Part shown: in pieces, positions 47,021-59,532 of the stretch
How the letters are laid out: each line of letters opens with the position of its first letter
How positions within the stretch are numbered: the first letter of the stretch is position 1
Assembly: GCA_015345905.1 (NCBI GenBank)
Contig: JADDTR010000005.1
Location: forward strand, 620,001-684,000
DNA length: 64,000 nucleotides
From: Aotearoamyces nothofagi
Taxonomy: Eukaryota; Ascomycota; Leotiomycetes; Leotiales; Tympanidaceae
Direction of reading: 5' to 3'
Notes under the pieces: generated by a model
The model's database searches: none
Told to the model about the DNA's origin: nothing
Seen by the model: only the letters and a program-made list of their open reading frames with translations
Program-made: the position numbers and the translations under genes

Positions 47021-48991
47021 TCAATCCGTCTTGCCACCTTTACTACTTGTAGGAAGGCCAAGCCGCCTCACGTTGGCACTTAAATCCTCTCTACCGCTCC
47101 CACCTGCCGCTGGAGGGACAGAGCGGATATTGCCCGTCGATATCGGCTCGAAGATTCTACCATCATCGCTACCTGTACCATCTAGTAATTCAATCAAATC
47201 GCCGACCTCCTCCTGTGCTGGCCTTCCACCAGGTCCTAACTTGGGCGTGCTTGGAGTTTTAATGGCCATCCTTCTCACCCAGCCCTCAATCGCAGATGCT
47301 GCATTCTCGAGACCAATGCCATAACTACCCGGCGTCGCAGTCTCAGCAACATTTTTAAAAGAGCCCTCGTCGATGCTTACAAGGTCGTCACTGAATCCAA
47401 ACGACGTGGTGCTTTCACTGCCTGCGCCTGAAGAGGAAGGCAAATTTCCAATTGCGAGACTTGGGATGTGCTTTGTAGCCCAGCTGTTCAGCCCATCCGG
47501 CGCAGGTCCTGGTTTTCTAACATTCCTATTAAGCGTGCCCACTCCACCAGGCCCGCGCATCCAGCCGAGCCGTTCTGCCGCTTCACTTGTACTTTCCCTT
47601 CTAGGTCTTGGTCTTGATGTTGGGTTCTGCAGAGGTAGAAAATAGCTCCCGCGGGTTTGGTCACTAGACGCTATGCTGCTCAGACGACGGGTAGGACTAC
47701 TCATAGCGCTGCCGCTCATTTCTGCTGAGAACCGAGTCTGGTCTAGGGATATACGAGGCGTTGAGGAATTTGAAATGGTTGCTTGGCTTTTCCGTCGCCG
47801 TGGCGGGAAGTAACCAAGCGTTTTGCGGGGAAGACGAGCTATTTCGGTGGGTTGTGACGAGGGAGAGGAGGAGAGAAGGACCCAGCGGACATGAGTCCAT
47901 AGCGGCTCTTCTGCGTCAAGTTTCGTAGATTCCGCATAATTTGAGCCATATGACGATGATGTATCTCTGAACTGATTTGCCCCAGGGCTACCATTTGTGT
48001 GCGTCGGTGAAATTCGTAGGTCTTCTATGCTAGGCGTAGGTGTAAGGAGATCAATAGGTGCATTACCAGGCGGTGGATCACATGGTGTACCCCTTACGCC
48101 ACACGCATCGACCGGTAACAATACCACTTTGCGAATCTGTATGACATCGTTTGGCCATAGTCGATTCGCTTTCCTGAAGACTGCTGGCTGGCAATTATAT
48201 TTTAATACCACGCCTGCAAGGGTATCCTGCGGCTGGACATGATGCACATATACCAATGCGTCCGTGTCATCATCATCTTGTCCAGCTGCTCCGGAATTCT
48301 CGAATGATGTTCTGCGCTTGTGTCTTCCACTTAAATCCAAACCCCCATTTACACCCTCATGGCTCTCTAGTACACTCGCCATCCTTCGAGCTTTCACAGC
48401 TGTCTCCCTAGATGTCAACGACCCTGCACCGATACTATCATCCTTCCTCCTCAGCGTTGCAACACCACCACTCGGGCCCCAGGACGCAGGGGCAGCCTTC
48501 TTAGCAGTACTGCTTGCCCTCGTTCTCTTCCTCGAAGTGCCTTCTCCATCGCTAGCACTATCTCCGGTATTCCCACCTAGAACCGAGCTTGCGAGTCCCT
48601 GCAACGCAGTCCAACTCTCCGTCCACCCGCCCTCCCATAACCCCTTCCCAGGTCGAAGCCCGGGACTCTGACTTCTACTCCCGCCGCCCTGACCCGGAAC
48701 CTCGAGACCCCCCACAGGCCGCCGGGTCCCATTTGCAGTATCATTCCCTATTGTAATCCTGCTAGGATGCTGCGAAGGGATCGGACTTATGGCGCGGGCC
48801 GCGGTGCTCCTATTCCCTTCAGCAGCAACTGCGCTTGTCAGCTCTGTAGATATAAGTCTTCGATTGCGTGGGCGGATAGTCGACGAGCTGTCAGTTGTAG
48901 AGGCTTGCCTGCCATTGCTTAAGCGGTCGAAGCCGGGCCTGCTGGCGGAGGTCTTATCGTGCGTCGCGGTTGAGGGATACGGCGAGGCCAT
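47021..48991 (-). CDS. Intracellular LysM-domain protein
   Basis: This single-exon gene encodes 656 aa. One LysM domain occupies about residues 247-294 (YVHHVQPQDTLAGVVLKYNC, then FRKANRLWPNDVIQIRKVVLLPVD). The rest is Ser/Pro/Arg-rich and probably disordered, with a conserved block WTHVRWVLLSSSPSSQPTEI and a Gly/Pro-rich C-terminal half. There is no signal peptide or membrane segment, so unlike secreted LysM effectors this protein should be cytosolic or nuclear. Similar single-LysM proteins are common in filamentous fungi but lack a known function. Whether the domain binds a glycan or a protein is open. The ATG at 48991 is the first in frame; the start MASPYPSTATHDKTSA is plausible. Confidence 0.85.
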   Translation of the reverse strand: MASPYPSTATHDKTSASRPGFDRLSNGRQASTTDSSSTIRPRNRRLISTELTSAVAAEGNRSTAARAISPIPSQHPSRITIGNDTANGTRRPVGGLEVPGQGGGSRSQSPGLRPGKGLWEGGWTESWTALQGLASSVLGGNTGDSASDGEGTSRKRTRASSTAKKAAPASWGPSGGVATLRRKDDSIGAGSLTSRETAVKARRMASVLESHEGVNGGLDLSGRHKRRTSFENSGAAGQDDDDTDALVYVHHVQPQDTLAGVVLKYNCQPAVFRKANRLWPNDVIQIRKVVLLPVDACGVRGTPCDPPPGNAPIDLLTPTPSIEDLRISPTHTNGSPGANQFRDTSSSYGSNYAESTKLDAEEPLWTHVRWVLLSSSPSSQPTEIARLPRKTLGYFPPRRRKSQATISNSSTPRISLDQTRFSAEMSGSAMSSPTRRLSSIASSDQTRGSYFLPLQNPTSRPRPRRESTSEAAERLGWMRGPGGVGTLNRNVRKPGPAPDGLNSWATKHIPSLAIGNLPSSSGAGSESTTSFGFSDDLVSIDEGSFKNVAETATPGSYGIGLENAASAIEGWVRRMAIKTPSTPKLGPGGRPAQEEVGDLIELLDGTGSDDGRIFEPISTGNIRSVPPAAGGSGREDLSANVRRLGLPTSSKGGKTD

Positions 48992-49721
48992 CCTCGAGTC
49001 GGCAGCCGAGGGTGAGCATCAAGCCTTCAATTGTATCCTTTCGAAAGAGGCAGTGGTGGTATTAACGAGAAGACATGGTCATTTCCGATGCGAGCGACAA
49101 TACTTCGTGTATACTGTATACTCTGTTACTCTGTATACTCGGTACTTGGGCAACAGCTGTCCTATTCGCTATGGTTTGTTTTGGGTGCAGTATGGAAGAT
49201 GCCGAAGCGGCGGCGTCGTCATCCCTAGCGAACAGGACGTCGGCAACTCGACATTTCTCCGTAGAGGGGACTCCTAATCCGGTGCAACAACCTCCACGGT
49301 ATTGTATTAATGTCCATAACAGTGGTAGAAACGGACAAATATACTCGTAGCTTGTTTGATTCTTCTATTTTACAGTTGCCATATCACCATTACAGTCGAA
49401 TATTACTCTCAATTCCTGACCCCAACACAGCTCCTTAGGAGCTTGGATGCCGACGGGGCTATGCTATGCTTACAGATCGGCCGTGATAATGTCACCTTTA
49501 CACCCGTTCAAGAAAGGGACCACCCACAACTCTAGAACCGTTATATTGACGCCCATAATACCCAGCAAATCCCGCAACCCCAGCTCATTGCCATTGCTAA
49601 CTCCTATGCCAATGGCACGTCACCATTCATGCCACTAAGATCGCCATTAATACCAAAGAAGTGGAACCTGTTTGAGATTTAGTACTATCCAACCAGACCT
49701 TATAGCATAGGCATCAATATC
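48992..49721. other. Intergenic region LysM gene / CTF1
   Basis: About 730 bp between the start of the LysM gene and the 3' end of the transcription-factor gene, both on the minus strand. It includes the LysM promoter. TACTGTATACTCTG-type words cluster near 49110-49145. No gene is supported. Confidence 0.5.
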
Positions 49722-52700
49722 TTACCAGTCTTCAACATTCAACGTCGCTGGCACCGCAGCTGCAGAAGTGTCACTCCAAGAACCACTTGGAGGACTGTTT
49801 CCGTCCCCAAGCTGCATCCCATTGAAATCACCTTGCCATAGGTTTGGATTGGGCTGCGCCTGAAAGGCTGGAAGTCCAGACTGCAGCATACCGCCTTGAT
49901 TAGAACCGACTGCTCCGAGTTGTCCTGGCTGTGCTCCCCGCAGCCGTTGGGGTAATTGAGCGGCCTGGTTGGGATTTGGCATTTGCGGCACGTTCTGCGT
50001 TGGCGTTTGGGTTTGCGGCATTAGGTTTGGATCGGGATTGGGGTGCATTTGAGGTGGCGAGAATTGAGGGATAGACATATTTGCAGATCCCTCTGGAAAG
50101 AGCTGATCGGGCTGGAAATTCTCCCAGACGGATTGCGAGAGGTTGGGCGAGTTTCGTGTGACGAGATAGAAATCTGGTGGGGTTGCTGGTACTGAAAAAG
50201 ATGGATTGAATGGAGTTGGGGGCCGCGTTTGTGGACGAGAGGTAGATCCTCCCATAAATGTGTCATGACTATGCCTTCCACTAGGAGATGTAATAGGAGG
50301 GGCAAGCATCGATGCCACATTATGTCCCGCGTGGCTTGCTGGGGCTTGACTTGGGGTCTGGGGTCGCGATCTTTCGTACGATTCTTGAGGTACAGGTCCG
50401 TTTGAGTTGAAATCGAGTGCCATATCGTCGTACTTACGCTTCGCCTGCTCTTCTCTTTTAACCTGGTTTTGATGGTGTTGGTGAAGTTGATTTAAAGTCT
50501 CGTGGAAACTCTTATGCTTTTTACCCGCTGCTTTCTGTAACCGTTCTTCCAGCACCTTGTTGCCAAGGATTGATTCAAAGAGGGTAAAGACCATTTTAGC
50601 AACTAACCAAACTCTTGAGACATCCCTCAGCGCACTCATACAGATGCGCATACGCTCTTGTGTTGCCTGTACAACAGATGGTATAGAGGAACGCATTTGG
50701 TAGACATGCATGATGAGGGCCGAGAACAGACTATAAACAATGAAAGCCGGGCAATACTGAAGTTCATTGTGAGCCGACAGATTCTCAATGATGGAAGTGA
50801 TCATGGCAGCAGCCTGGAATGCGATATTCCTGGATGGATATGCCGTGTCTTCGGGAAACGAGTTGGGCATGGCAGAGTTCTGCGAGGTAGCGGGAGGCAT
50901 GTGAGCACGATGGAGCAGACAAAGCGTGGTGTAATAGTTCGAGTGCAATAGCGCTGACCAGAAATGGTGCCTTGGAGCCTCCCAGTACACTTCCTTTGGG
51001 CAATTTTGGAGCCAGTCTGCAAGAGCCATATCGCTATGGGTCAGGTCAATTGCGTTCTGTCGGCGAGCCTTCGAAGCTACCGAATACTGCTGAGACAGGA
51101 CAAGGCCCATGATCTCACACAATTTGACATATTCTAGAAAGAACTGAACATGCATCCGATCCGGCGGATATTCGCTGACTCCGTCATTGTCATCTTCAAT
51201 AAAGTCCTCCTCACAGACCATTTCGACATCCGAATCGTCTGTATTGATATGCACAGGTCGGCCCAATGCCACCGCGACGGACCGATCCCGGGTGAACAAT
51301 GTCCACCAGATACGCTTCCAAAGCCTCTTGTCCGCTATGCTTAGCTGAGATCCCTCGACACTTCGGTGCATTCCGGAGCCTTGAGCAACGATAGTTGCAA
51401 CACGGCTCCAATAGAACACGTTTTTGGTTACGTCTTCTGGGCCCTCCCAATACCAGCCCATCAAAACCAACGCTTGAACGATGGTAACGCGGTCGTCTTC
51501 ATAATTAGCATCGTATAAGGCCTTGGCTCTCTTGTAGAACGTCAACGCAGCGGGGGTAGTAGATCCATTCGCATCCATAAGCTGCGGATTGTTACAAACT
51601 CTCGAGCCGGCCAGTAAAATTGCCTGGAGCAGTAGGAGCGACGGCGGATTTTTTGAATCTTGATATTGTCGCATGAATCGCGTTCGATTAACAACAGGGA
51701 CAACGGGCGCAACCCATCTAAAATATGCGTCCACGAGTTCGTCACATAATGCTCTTGGTGGTAGGAGAAATGCTCCCCTCTGGTGTAATATGTCAATCTC
51801 CACGTTATCCAGCTCGGTCAATCTCGCCCTCGTGCCTCTAACATTCTCTGGCAACGGGTAATGTACAACATCCGCGCTTCCATGTCGATCGTGCACGAGC
51901 AATGTCAGATTTGAGGATTCGCCTAGATATGCTACTCTGCCTGCATCCTTGATTGGTGCTCTCGTGAACTTTGGCTTCATAAACTGCGCGTAGGTGCCAT
52001 CATCCCGAACCTGTTGCCGTGCTTGTGCGTCCGTTAGAGCTGTCGGGGGCGTTCCATCTGTTGAATTATAAGCACTGGTGCTTCGCGAAATATTATTATT
52101 CTGCCCGGCTGGTGAATCGACTCCCGGTGACCGATCCTCGTTGGTATCGCCTCGTTCGCTACAGCTGTCAGCAAGATAGTTTATCCCATGACGCCAAGCT
52201 CATAAACATACCTGTCCGAGTCTTTGGCTCGCGTGCTTTGTGTGTGTGTCTTCTTCCTCTTCGGACTAGGGATTTTGCACTCTATAGAGAATGCGACACA
52301 GTTCGTGCATGGCACCCCCAAACTGGCGGCATCACATCGGACCTGCAAGTTTGTTAATTTCCATGGCAAATGCAGAATGCGCCGCAAGGCCATCGATCAA
52401 TCAGTCCGCTGGATGAGGGGTTACCTTTCGTGCATGGCATGTCTGTTTTGGCGGAGTGATGATTAGCAATTGCTCAATGACCCAGAAGTTCCTCGGTGCC
52501 GAGGCACGTCTGCGACCTATTGTGAATACAAAGAGAGGGAGATGGACTCGTACCTCGCAAGCTCTCGACGCACGCTGTCTAAAATCCCGACATCAGCACC
52601 AGACCACTACTCATGTTCACGATGCGACAAACCTTCTGAAACTCGGATGCCCTGGTGTCTGACTATTCGGAGCCGCGTTGCTACCCTGCGGTGGCCCTCC

Positions 52701-52766
52701 ACTCGCTGATGCGCCACCAAAACCGTTCGGCCGTGCGTTAACGGGAGCTTGATCGCTCGAGGCCAT
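49722..52766 (-). CDS. CTF1: Zn2Cys6 transcription factor, CTF1/FarA family
   Basis: Spliced exons 52766-52633, 52578-52554 (25 nt), 52442-52425 (18 nt), 52342-52212 and 52164-49722 give 916 aa. The DNA-binding cluster is assembled from three exons: C52-x2-C55-x6-C62-x8-C71-x2-C74-x6-C81, within RACETCHARKVRCDAASLGV and PCTNC. Then come KRKKTHTQSTRAKDSD and the typical middle block RVAYLGESSNLTLLVHDRHG and VVHYPLPENVRG. The fungal-specific transcription-factor domain follows (YFRWVAPVVPVVNRTRFMRQ; WWTLFTRDRSVAVALGRPVH) with a Pro/Gln-rich activation tail. It matches the cutinase transcription factor CTF1 / FarA-FarB group, which responds to fatty acids and cutin monomers. Alpha or beta subtype cannot be fixed by eye. 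The last exon contains no stop before 49722. Confidence 0.9.
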
Positions 52767-53726
52767 AACCAAGTCTATAGACACGATGTCTGCGCATTTG
52801 CGACGTCGGAACCGCTCACAACAAAGTCGCAGTCGCCGATTCAGGCGGATGTCTTTGGCTGGCGTTGAGTTGTTGCTGCTGTCTTATTTCTGCGTTCGAG
52901 GCTGCTAAGGTAATGCGGTTGTCGCTTACACGGCACGTGCGCTTTAGGCCAACTCCTTTCCCCTTTCAACGTATGCAGCGGACTGCTGAAATGCTGTCAT
53001 GCCAGATGATGCGACACAGCTATGGACGGGCGAAGACAGAACACTGCCCAGGCGTGGGGACCGCCGCCACAAGAAGTAATACAAGCCATCGGAGAGTTGT
53101 TCCCCAAATCACCGACATCTACAGGTGTGTCCGGCTGCCCCGGCATATTTTTAGAATCCAGCTCCCGACTACAGAGCCCGAGTAGATAGATGCGTACGGA
53201 GGCGGGCATCCAAAGTCCGCGACACCTGCTCGGGGCCTCCTATTGCCACGACAACGCCAAGACGTTTGACGCACGCATCCGCACAGTAGTGCTGGACTAT
53301 GAGCGCTGTCGGGATGAAGACGCACAAATGTCCGGCATTTGCAGACTAAACCAATCTGCCGCAGAGCTCCGCCAGGGACTCGTGTGATGGGCAACACAGC
53401 ATGCCCTATCATGCAAGCTCTGAACCCGTTATTGCGGACACGCAGGCCTCGTCAGGGCATGCTAGATAGTCATTGATGTGCCACTCACCACTGCTTCTCA
53501 AACGTTATCACAGTCGGTTCCTGTAATTTGGTCTGGTATTATTTAAGGCTTTTGGATATCGCGGGGAAATGCCGAGGCACGGGAGCATGCCTGCTTTGGT
53601 AGAATAGTGCAGCCTCGCAGGGTACCTCGGAGATATGTCTCAAATAATCACGTGGCAACGGAGCACGGTAATCGTGGCCAGCGGCACACCTGTCATGTTA
53701 TAGCATTGAGATACACATCCCGCCAG
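52767..53726. other. Intergenic region CTF1 / MCD4
   Basis: About 960 bp hold the CTF1 promoter (its start faces this gap) and, next to 53726, the MCD4 3' region. Frames here are short and not conserved-looking. I see nothing else. Confidence 0.5.
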
Positions 53727-56700
53727 CTACCTGCCATTAGCAACTGGCTTCCTAGCTATGTTACCATTGCTCACTTTCTCTACCAACCCGCCAAGCTCCT
53801 TTTTCTCCTGAAGCAGCCGGGACGCATCGTCCACCTCAACTCCAGCAATAAGTATTTCACTCACTCCCTCAAGAGCAGCCACAAAAACACACAGCAAACT
53901 TGCTATAGCGAAGTGACTGATCGTGGAGCCAATCTCTAACCAGGACCCTTCATCCCTCACAACCCAAAAAAAGTATAGTGTGAGGAAATCGCTGAGAGCC
54001 ATCACAACCATGAATAATGCAGAAGGTGCAACCCCAAGTCGCTTATTTAGGATTCCTAGATTTGCAGAAATCAAGGCGAATGGAATCATCAACTTCAATA
54101 TGAGCAGAGCTCCCTGAGAAAATGGGTCGAACACGGGAATCAGTCGAGACACACTATCCAGACTGAATGATGATATCGAGGCGACATTGCCAGTACTAAA
54201 GAAGGCGGATTGTATGAGGGTGAGGAAAAAAAGGGAAATTCGCGCGTCTGTCAATGTTAGGGAGCGGAAGGGTGAAGAAGCCAGGGATGAAGGGACCTGT
54301 GCCCCTCCGTTCATAGTTTTGGCTAGATTGGATGTTGTGGAAATGTATATGCGATGCTCAAGACGGACCCATGTAACCAAGGTTACACAGAAAGCAAAAT
54401 AGAAGAGGCCCTCGTATGATATGGTGAGAATGATGTAAACGGGCGAGAATGTCAGGAAGATAATCATGAGTCGATGAAGATAATGGCTGCTAGGCTGCAA
54501 TCTATGCAATAACGGCATGGCCAATGAAACCACTATATTTCCAGTTAGTCTTTGTGCATTCTAAAGTTCTGGAGGATCATTACCCAGTACGAGCCACCCT
54601 ACGATTTGGTTTCCACGGGGTAATCCCTGCTTGGTCTGCAGTGATATAACACTTGAGCGTGTTACAATCATTGCGAGAATGATCAAACCAAGCTACAACT
54701 ATTAGTATAATTTCTAGAGATAAGGACAGTTTACCTACCTGTACACCTACAAATACCCTTGATAACTTATTATCTGCTGGTGCTGCGGAATCACCCGCGA
54801 AACCGGATCTGCTGAGTATCTTCTTTTCAAAGATTAAGTATAGCAGGCCAATCGCGACCATCAATGCACCGCCAGACAAACTATCAGATACAATTAGAAT
54901 GTTATTAGACAATTTGAAGTGTCCATCACGCTTACATTAGTGTGATATCTTCGACCTTGATAGCGGGAAGGATAGTGAATCCGCTCATCGAAAAGCATGC
55001 TGCCATCCATGTTGTAGTGAGAAGGATATTTGCTCTCAGAAATTTGGCCCCGTAGAACAGTGGCCAAAAGGCTACGGCAATGTACATCGCAGAGAAAATC
55101 TCGCGATGGGTATAACCCAATGCCTGTAAGAGATATCAGTCTAGTTTAGTCCTAGATACCTTAGAAAGTACTTACAAGGCATTCAAGAAGAGCCAAAAAT
55201 ATAATGGTTTGCACAATGAAAGTGATGGTTCCACCGACAGATGTGATATGACTTAACAATACCTTCCTACCGGCCACAAGTGCTTTGCGTCGGGCATAGA
55301 TTTCCTCCCAAAACGCTACCGGAAATATTGCATACGCATAATACGTTAGGGGCGACTTTGACATAATGAAGGAGGCGAACAGGACAACAAGGATAGACGA
55401 AAATATAATGTTGCCAAAAAGGGTCCTTGAAGTATTGGTCGTTCCATGGAGGATATGAAGATCGATCACTGTCGTCAGTGCAAATACTATCCAGCCCAAA
55501 TATCCCATGGTCACCAGAGCTCGTAAGAAGAGCCAATCGTAAGTCTGCAAATATCGTAGACCTTCAAGACCGATCTTAATAAGCAGATTGCATTCCTCAA
55601 TAGCTTTATCGTAGTGACCTTTATCAATATGCGCCCTTATGCTAGATAGTCGGTGCTCGACAGAATGTTCTTCATCACCAAGCGCTTTGTAAGCCCGGTA
55701 ACGCAGTTCGGCTCTCTTCTTCTGCTCTTCCTTAACTCTATACATCTCCAAAATCCCTCTAGCATTCACTAATAATGCCTCAGCCTTCTCATGAGGACCA
55801 GCAGATAGGTAAGACAGAGGCAACTCGCCGACCGAATTTACAGGAAACTTAAGCCCTGCTAAGTAGGCCATTAGAGCTGCGATATCTGCCTGGGCCACGT
55901 CATGCCGTTGGACGTGGTCGAGGCCCCAGTCTGATGATAGCTCATCGTGTCCTGGTGCAATGGAATCTTTTGTAATGACAGGCTTGGCAACTCCTGATCC
56001 CCAAGCAATTAATGGCGTACGGGTGTTATCTGGATGCCCGTCACCATGACTACCCCAATCACTCATTCCATGATCAGCTGTGAATACGAAAGCCGTCTTC
56101 CCGTCATTATAGAAGTTCTGTATGATCTTCGTGGTCTCTTGCACTCCTTGATCTACAATTTTAATATTGTGTAGGTACTCCTTTGAGTAGGGTCGGTAAG
56201 AATGTCCAGTAGTATCGAGGCCCAGCAAATGAAGGAAGAATACAAGCTTGTCCTGCCGAAGCTCCGCATCCAATGTAGCATTCTTAGCAGCCTGCGCGAA
56301 AAGCTCTTTGACGTTGTCAAATACCCATGTGTCTAGATGCGTGGCATCCTGTGAGAAGTCCTCTGCTTCAGCTCCGTATGTATAAGCATCAACTCTCCCT
56401 GGCACGGCCCCTTCTTTGAACATGGGCAGAATATCTGGACTTCCCCAACTCCATGTATGCCTGCTTCTGTTGAAAACGCTGTCAAAGTTGACCGGATTGA
56501 GCTTCCATCCAGTTGTCACAGCAGAAACATCCTCATAAAGCCCTGCAATGAGCGCAACATGTCCAGGTCTAGACTCGGTAGGTACTCGAGTGTGCGATAC
56601 CCCAAACGTACCATATTCGAGGACTCGTGATCGTAAGAAAGGCGCAAGGGGCCTTGGTGTGAGATCCTTTGTAGATTCTGGATATGGCTCGGGGAAAGAC

Positions 56701-56968
56701 TGAAAAGCTTTGTCTGCGCGTAGACCGTCACCTGCAACATGTAACTATTAGCATACTAGTATATACTATCTTCCGTTTTTTCTAGCTCACCGACGTAAAG
56801 GACAAGCCGTTTGGCTGGAGCTTCTACACCCGCAGCTCGTTCTAGCCCGAATTCTCGCATGCCGCTCACAATTGGACTGACAAAATAGATATCGAAGATC
56901 GAGTAGATATAAATCAAATGAAAGACGATAGCAATAGCCAAGAAGCTAAAGCGATTGATGCGCGCCAT
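53727..56968 (-). CDS. MCD4: GPI ethanolamine phosphate transferase 1 (Mcd4/PIG-N)
   Basis: Mcd4 adds ethanolamine phosphate to the first mannose of GPI precursors in the ER. Exons 56968-56791, 56731-55176, 55123-54936, 54880-54739, 54692-54584 and 54532-53727 give 992 aa, normal for the family. An N-terminal membrane anchor precedes the lumenal alkaline-phosphatase-like domain: LYVGDGLRADKAFQSF with metal ligand D61, THTRVPTESRPGH with the likely nucleophile T111, LGLDTTGHSYRP and FTADHGMSDWGSHGDGHPDN. Family block DVAQADIAALMAYLAGLKFP comes later. The C-terminal half holds many membrane helices (e.g. GYLGWIVFALTTVIDLHIL), and the gene ends in a short Gly/Val segment. All joins keep frame. 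MCD4 and the upstream monopolin gene lie in tandem, 490 bp apart. Confidence 0.96.
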
Positions 56969-57455
56969 TTTCACTTTAGGATTTTCTTGAGCTTTGGATA
57001 ATGCGCTCGACTCGCAGAAAGCTCTTCGCCGTAGCTAGGCACTTCGATTATTAGGTTTCTAGAGAACGGTCCGAAAGGAGCGGCGCGCCCAGTACGTGGG
57101 CAGAGGTATCGAAAAGAGAATGTTGTTGATAGAAACGTCATAGAACGCTGAAATTAAGGTCAATGTTTCCGCGTCGTGAAGCCACAATTAAATCCATCAA
57201 GGTTGAACGTGGCATTAGACGATAATTTGCAGGGATAATTTATTATTCTCATGGACTATATAAAGCAATGCAAAAATAATACATAAAGCTAGTTATATTT
57301 GTACAATCTTGCGACATTGAGTCATTACACAAATACGAATGAGTACAATCGAAATATTAAAGCCCTGGTAGCAGACCTATGGGGATCAGGTGCCCAATCC
57401 CTCTAACTCCAGATTCCAGCCCAGACCATCCCCCAACTCCCCCCGATCAATGAAT
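56969..57455. other. Intergenic region MCD4 / CSM1
   Basis: About 490 bp hold the MCD4 promoter and the 3' end of CSM1. It is AT-rich near 57250-57320. No gene is supported. Confidence 0.5.
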
Positions 57456-59101
57456 TCAAGCAGATTTCTCGGTCAACGCTTTGATAACTCTAGCATAGAA
57501 CTTTCCAGCCTGTGGCCTAGGAAACGTAATCTCATCCACTAAATAATCTGGAAGCATTTCCATTAACGTCTTGTCTCTACTTGGGTCCAGTTGAGGCACG
57601 TAAATGCACTGTGCGTCGTCATAACTTTCAGCACTCTTCTCGTTCGCAACAGCAAGCTTGAAATGAAGCGCTGTTAAGGTAGTTAGTATAGTAAATACGT
57701 AGAGATTTTCCTGAAGAACTTACTGCCGTTGCGACCAGTCTGAATACAATCGTACACATCTTCCTCTGCTTCTCTTTTTACGCCGCGGATGATCAATCCA
57801 GTTAGGTCACTGTAAAGATCTTCCTTTAACTGCGCAGCCTGGGCAGCCTGAGCAGCCTCCGCGCTTCCTATCATACGGATGGCGCCATTCGCCTTGACTG
57901 CGCTCCCTGGCACTTTCGTATTGGCGCTTTCCACTGATGTAGCTACGCTGCGATTCGCGGCCAGTTTCGCGGACAATGTTTTGTTCTCAGTTTGTGATTC
58001 TGAAAGGGAGGAACTAAGTTGAGCAATTTTCACCTGTAGCTTGGTAACTTCAGCGTCTTGTATCTCGATGCGTTTTTTTAAACCTCGCGACTCCTTTATT
58101 TGGGTGTTTTGCGCTGCTAACTCGGATTTTAAGGAGGCGATCAACCCGCTCGCAGCTATATAAAGTCAGAGGTGCGTTGAAATTTATGCTCTTATCATCT
58201 TACCTTTTGCGCTGTCCTCGCTATGCTTTTTGTACCGCTCAAAATTATGCTCCGCCTCCTTGATACCAATCTCCCTAAGATTACGGTACTTCAGATCCAG
58301 ATTTTCGAATTTCTTCGTCATTTCACCCAGTTTGCGTCTAATCGCAGGGTCATTCCTTTCGGTATCAGATGCACTGCCAGCTCGTCGTCTATGCAGGGGT
58401 GCTTGTCGCGACTGTGACGCTGATCGGGCTAGTTTCGTATGGCGTACAACGCGTTCAGGAGTTTGCTCTTCGAGATCCTCGTCACCGTATTCATCGATAT
58501 CCATCGCTGACACTTGAGTCTCCTGAATTTCCTCGCGTTCTCTGGGCTCAATAAATGGTTGACGTTTCGCTTGAGTCTGCTTCTTAATAGCAGCTGCCGG
58601 TCTAGATGCAAAATGGGGTGCCTCTGGAGTCTCGGCTGCTATTGTATAGTCTGTCCTCGCTGAGACATCCTTCATTGTATTGGCGGTTTTGGTAGCCTTT
58701 GCCTTCGTGGCACGAGGCTTCTTCTGCTTCATACTGATCACAGATGCATCCAATTCATCTCCTGACAATGCCACACTAACGGTCACATCATCTTCTTGTT
58801 CAAAATCATCGACCCCCTCAGTGTCACTTGCAGTGTGCTGTTGATTCGTCTTATCAGCCAGTACCTGTCTTTTACCCTTCTTAGCAGCTGCCGCTTTCGT
58901 ACCGCTTGCTCGACGTGATGGAACCTTGGCCTTCGTAACTCTCGGAGCAGTAGCTTTAGGCCTTCCACGCCCCTTCTTGACCGGAGCCATGTTTTCTGTG
59001 GCAGAGTCTGGAGTCGGCATCGCGCTTTGTGAAGTGTCTCGCGCGTCGTCAGAATCCGATTCAACCAGGCCAGACAAAGTCGTGTGACTGTACTTTGACA
59101 T
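57456..59101 (-). CDS. CSM1: Monopolin subunit Csm1/Pcs1
   Basis: Csm1 (Pcs1 in fission yeast) links kinetochores in meiosis and helps hold ribosomal DNA. Exons 59101-58204, 58155-57724 and 57670-57456 give 514 aa. The N-terminal half is basic and disordered, with an AT-hook-like KKGRGRPKA motif and many SP/TP sites. A coiled coil spans about residues 255-385 (DPAIRRKLGEMTKKFENLDL; QDAEVTKLQVKIAQLSSSLS). The C-terminal globular Csm1 domain includes LYSDLTGLIIRGVKREAEED and LHFKLAVANEKS, YDDAQCIYVPQLDPSRDKTL and LPDYLVDEITFPRPQAGKFY. Three exons join in frame across phase-1 introns. The ATG at 59101 was preferred because upstream codons are not standard starts. Confidence 0.93.
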
Positions 59102-59532
59102 CGATATCAATTTCAAAGGTCTATTAGGTTTAGATCTCCGCAGGAAAAGCGTAGTCAGGAATATTTCGGCTTATTAGAAAAGACTCTAGTAGTGTTTGCG
59201 ATGTTGCCAATAACCGGGCGCTGTAAATAGCATTTGGAAGCCAATGCAAATGCGACCTGGAATTGACGCGTTGAAGGCCTGACAAAATGCGACAGTGGTG
59301 TTCAGTAGTCACGATCAGGAGGGGCTGCAATAACAAAGTACGAAGTAAACAGAAGCTGGCCCGTGTTTACAGCCTTAGGCGCGATCAACCCCTGCAACTC
59401 TACCGCTTTCACCAGCCACATTGTGGCGCGAAGCCATCCGTGTCACTTCTGTCTACGGCTTCACCTTTTCTACATATTTGACCCTTAGACTTGACGGTTA
59501 CAAACCAGGTCTTACGCCCTGCGCCTTTAATC
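59102..59532. promoter_or_regulatory. Divergent CSM1/MSP1 promoter region
   Basis: About 430 bp separate the start codons of the two divergent genes. I see no repeat or clear TATA element. Confidence 0.5.

Noticed and set aside
48264-48671. Plus-strand frame of 135 codons opposite the LysM gene
   Set aside because: It shadows the Ser/Pro-rich minus-strand coding sequence and has no protein-like features of its own.
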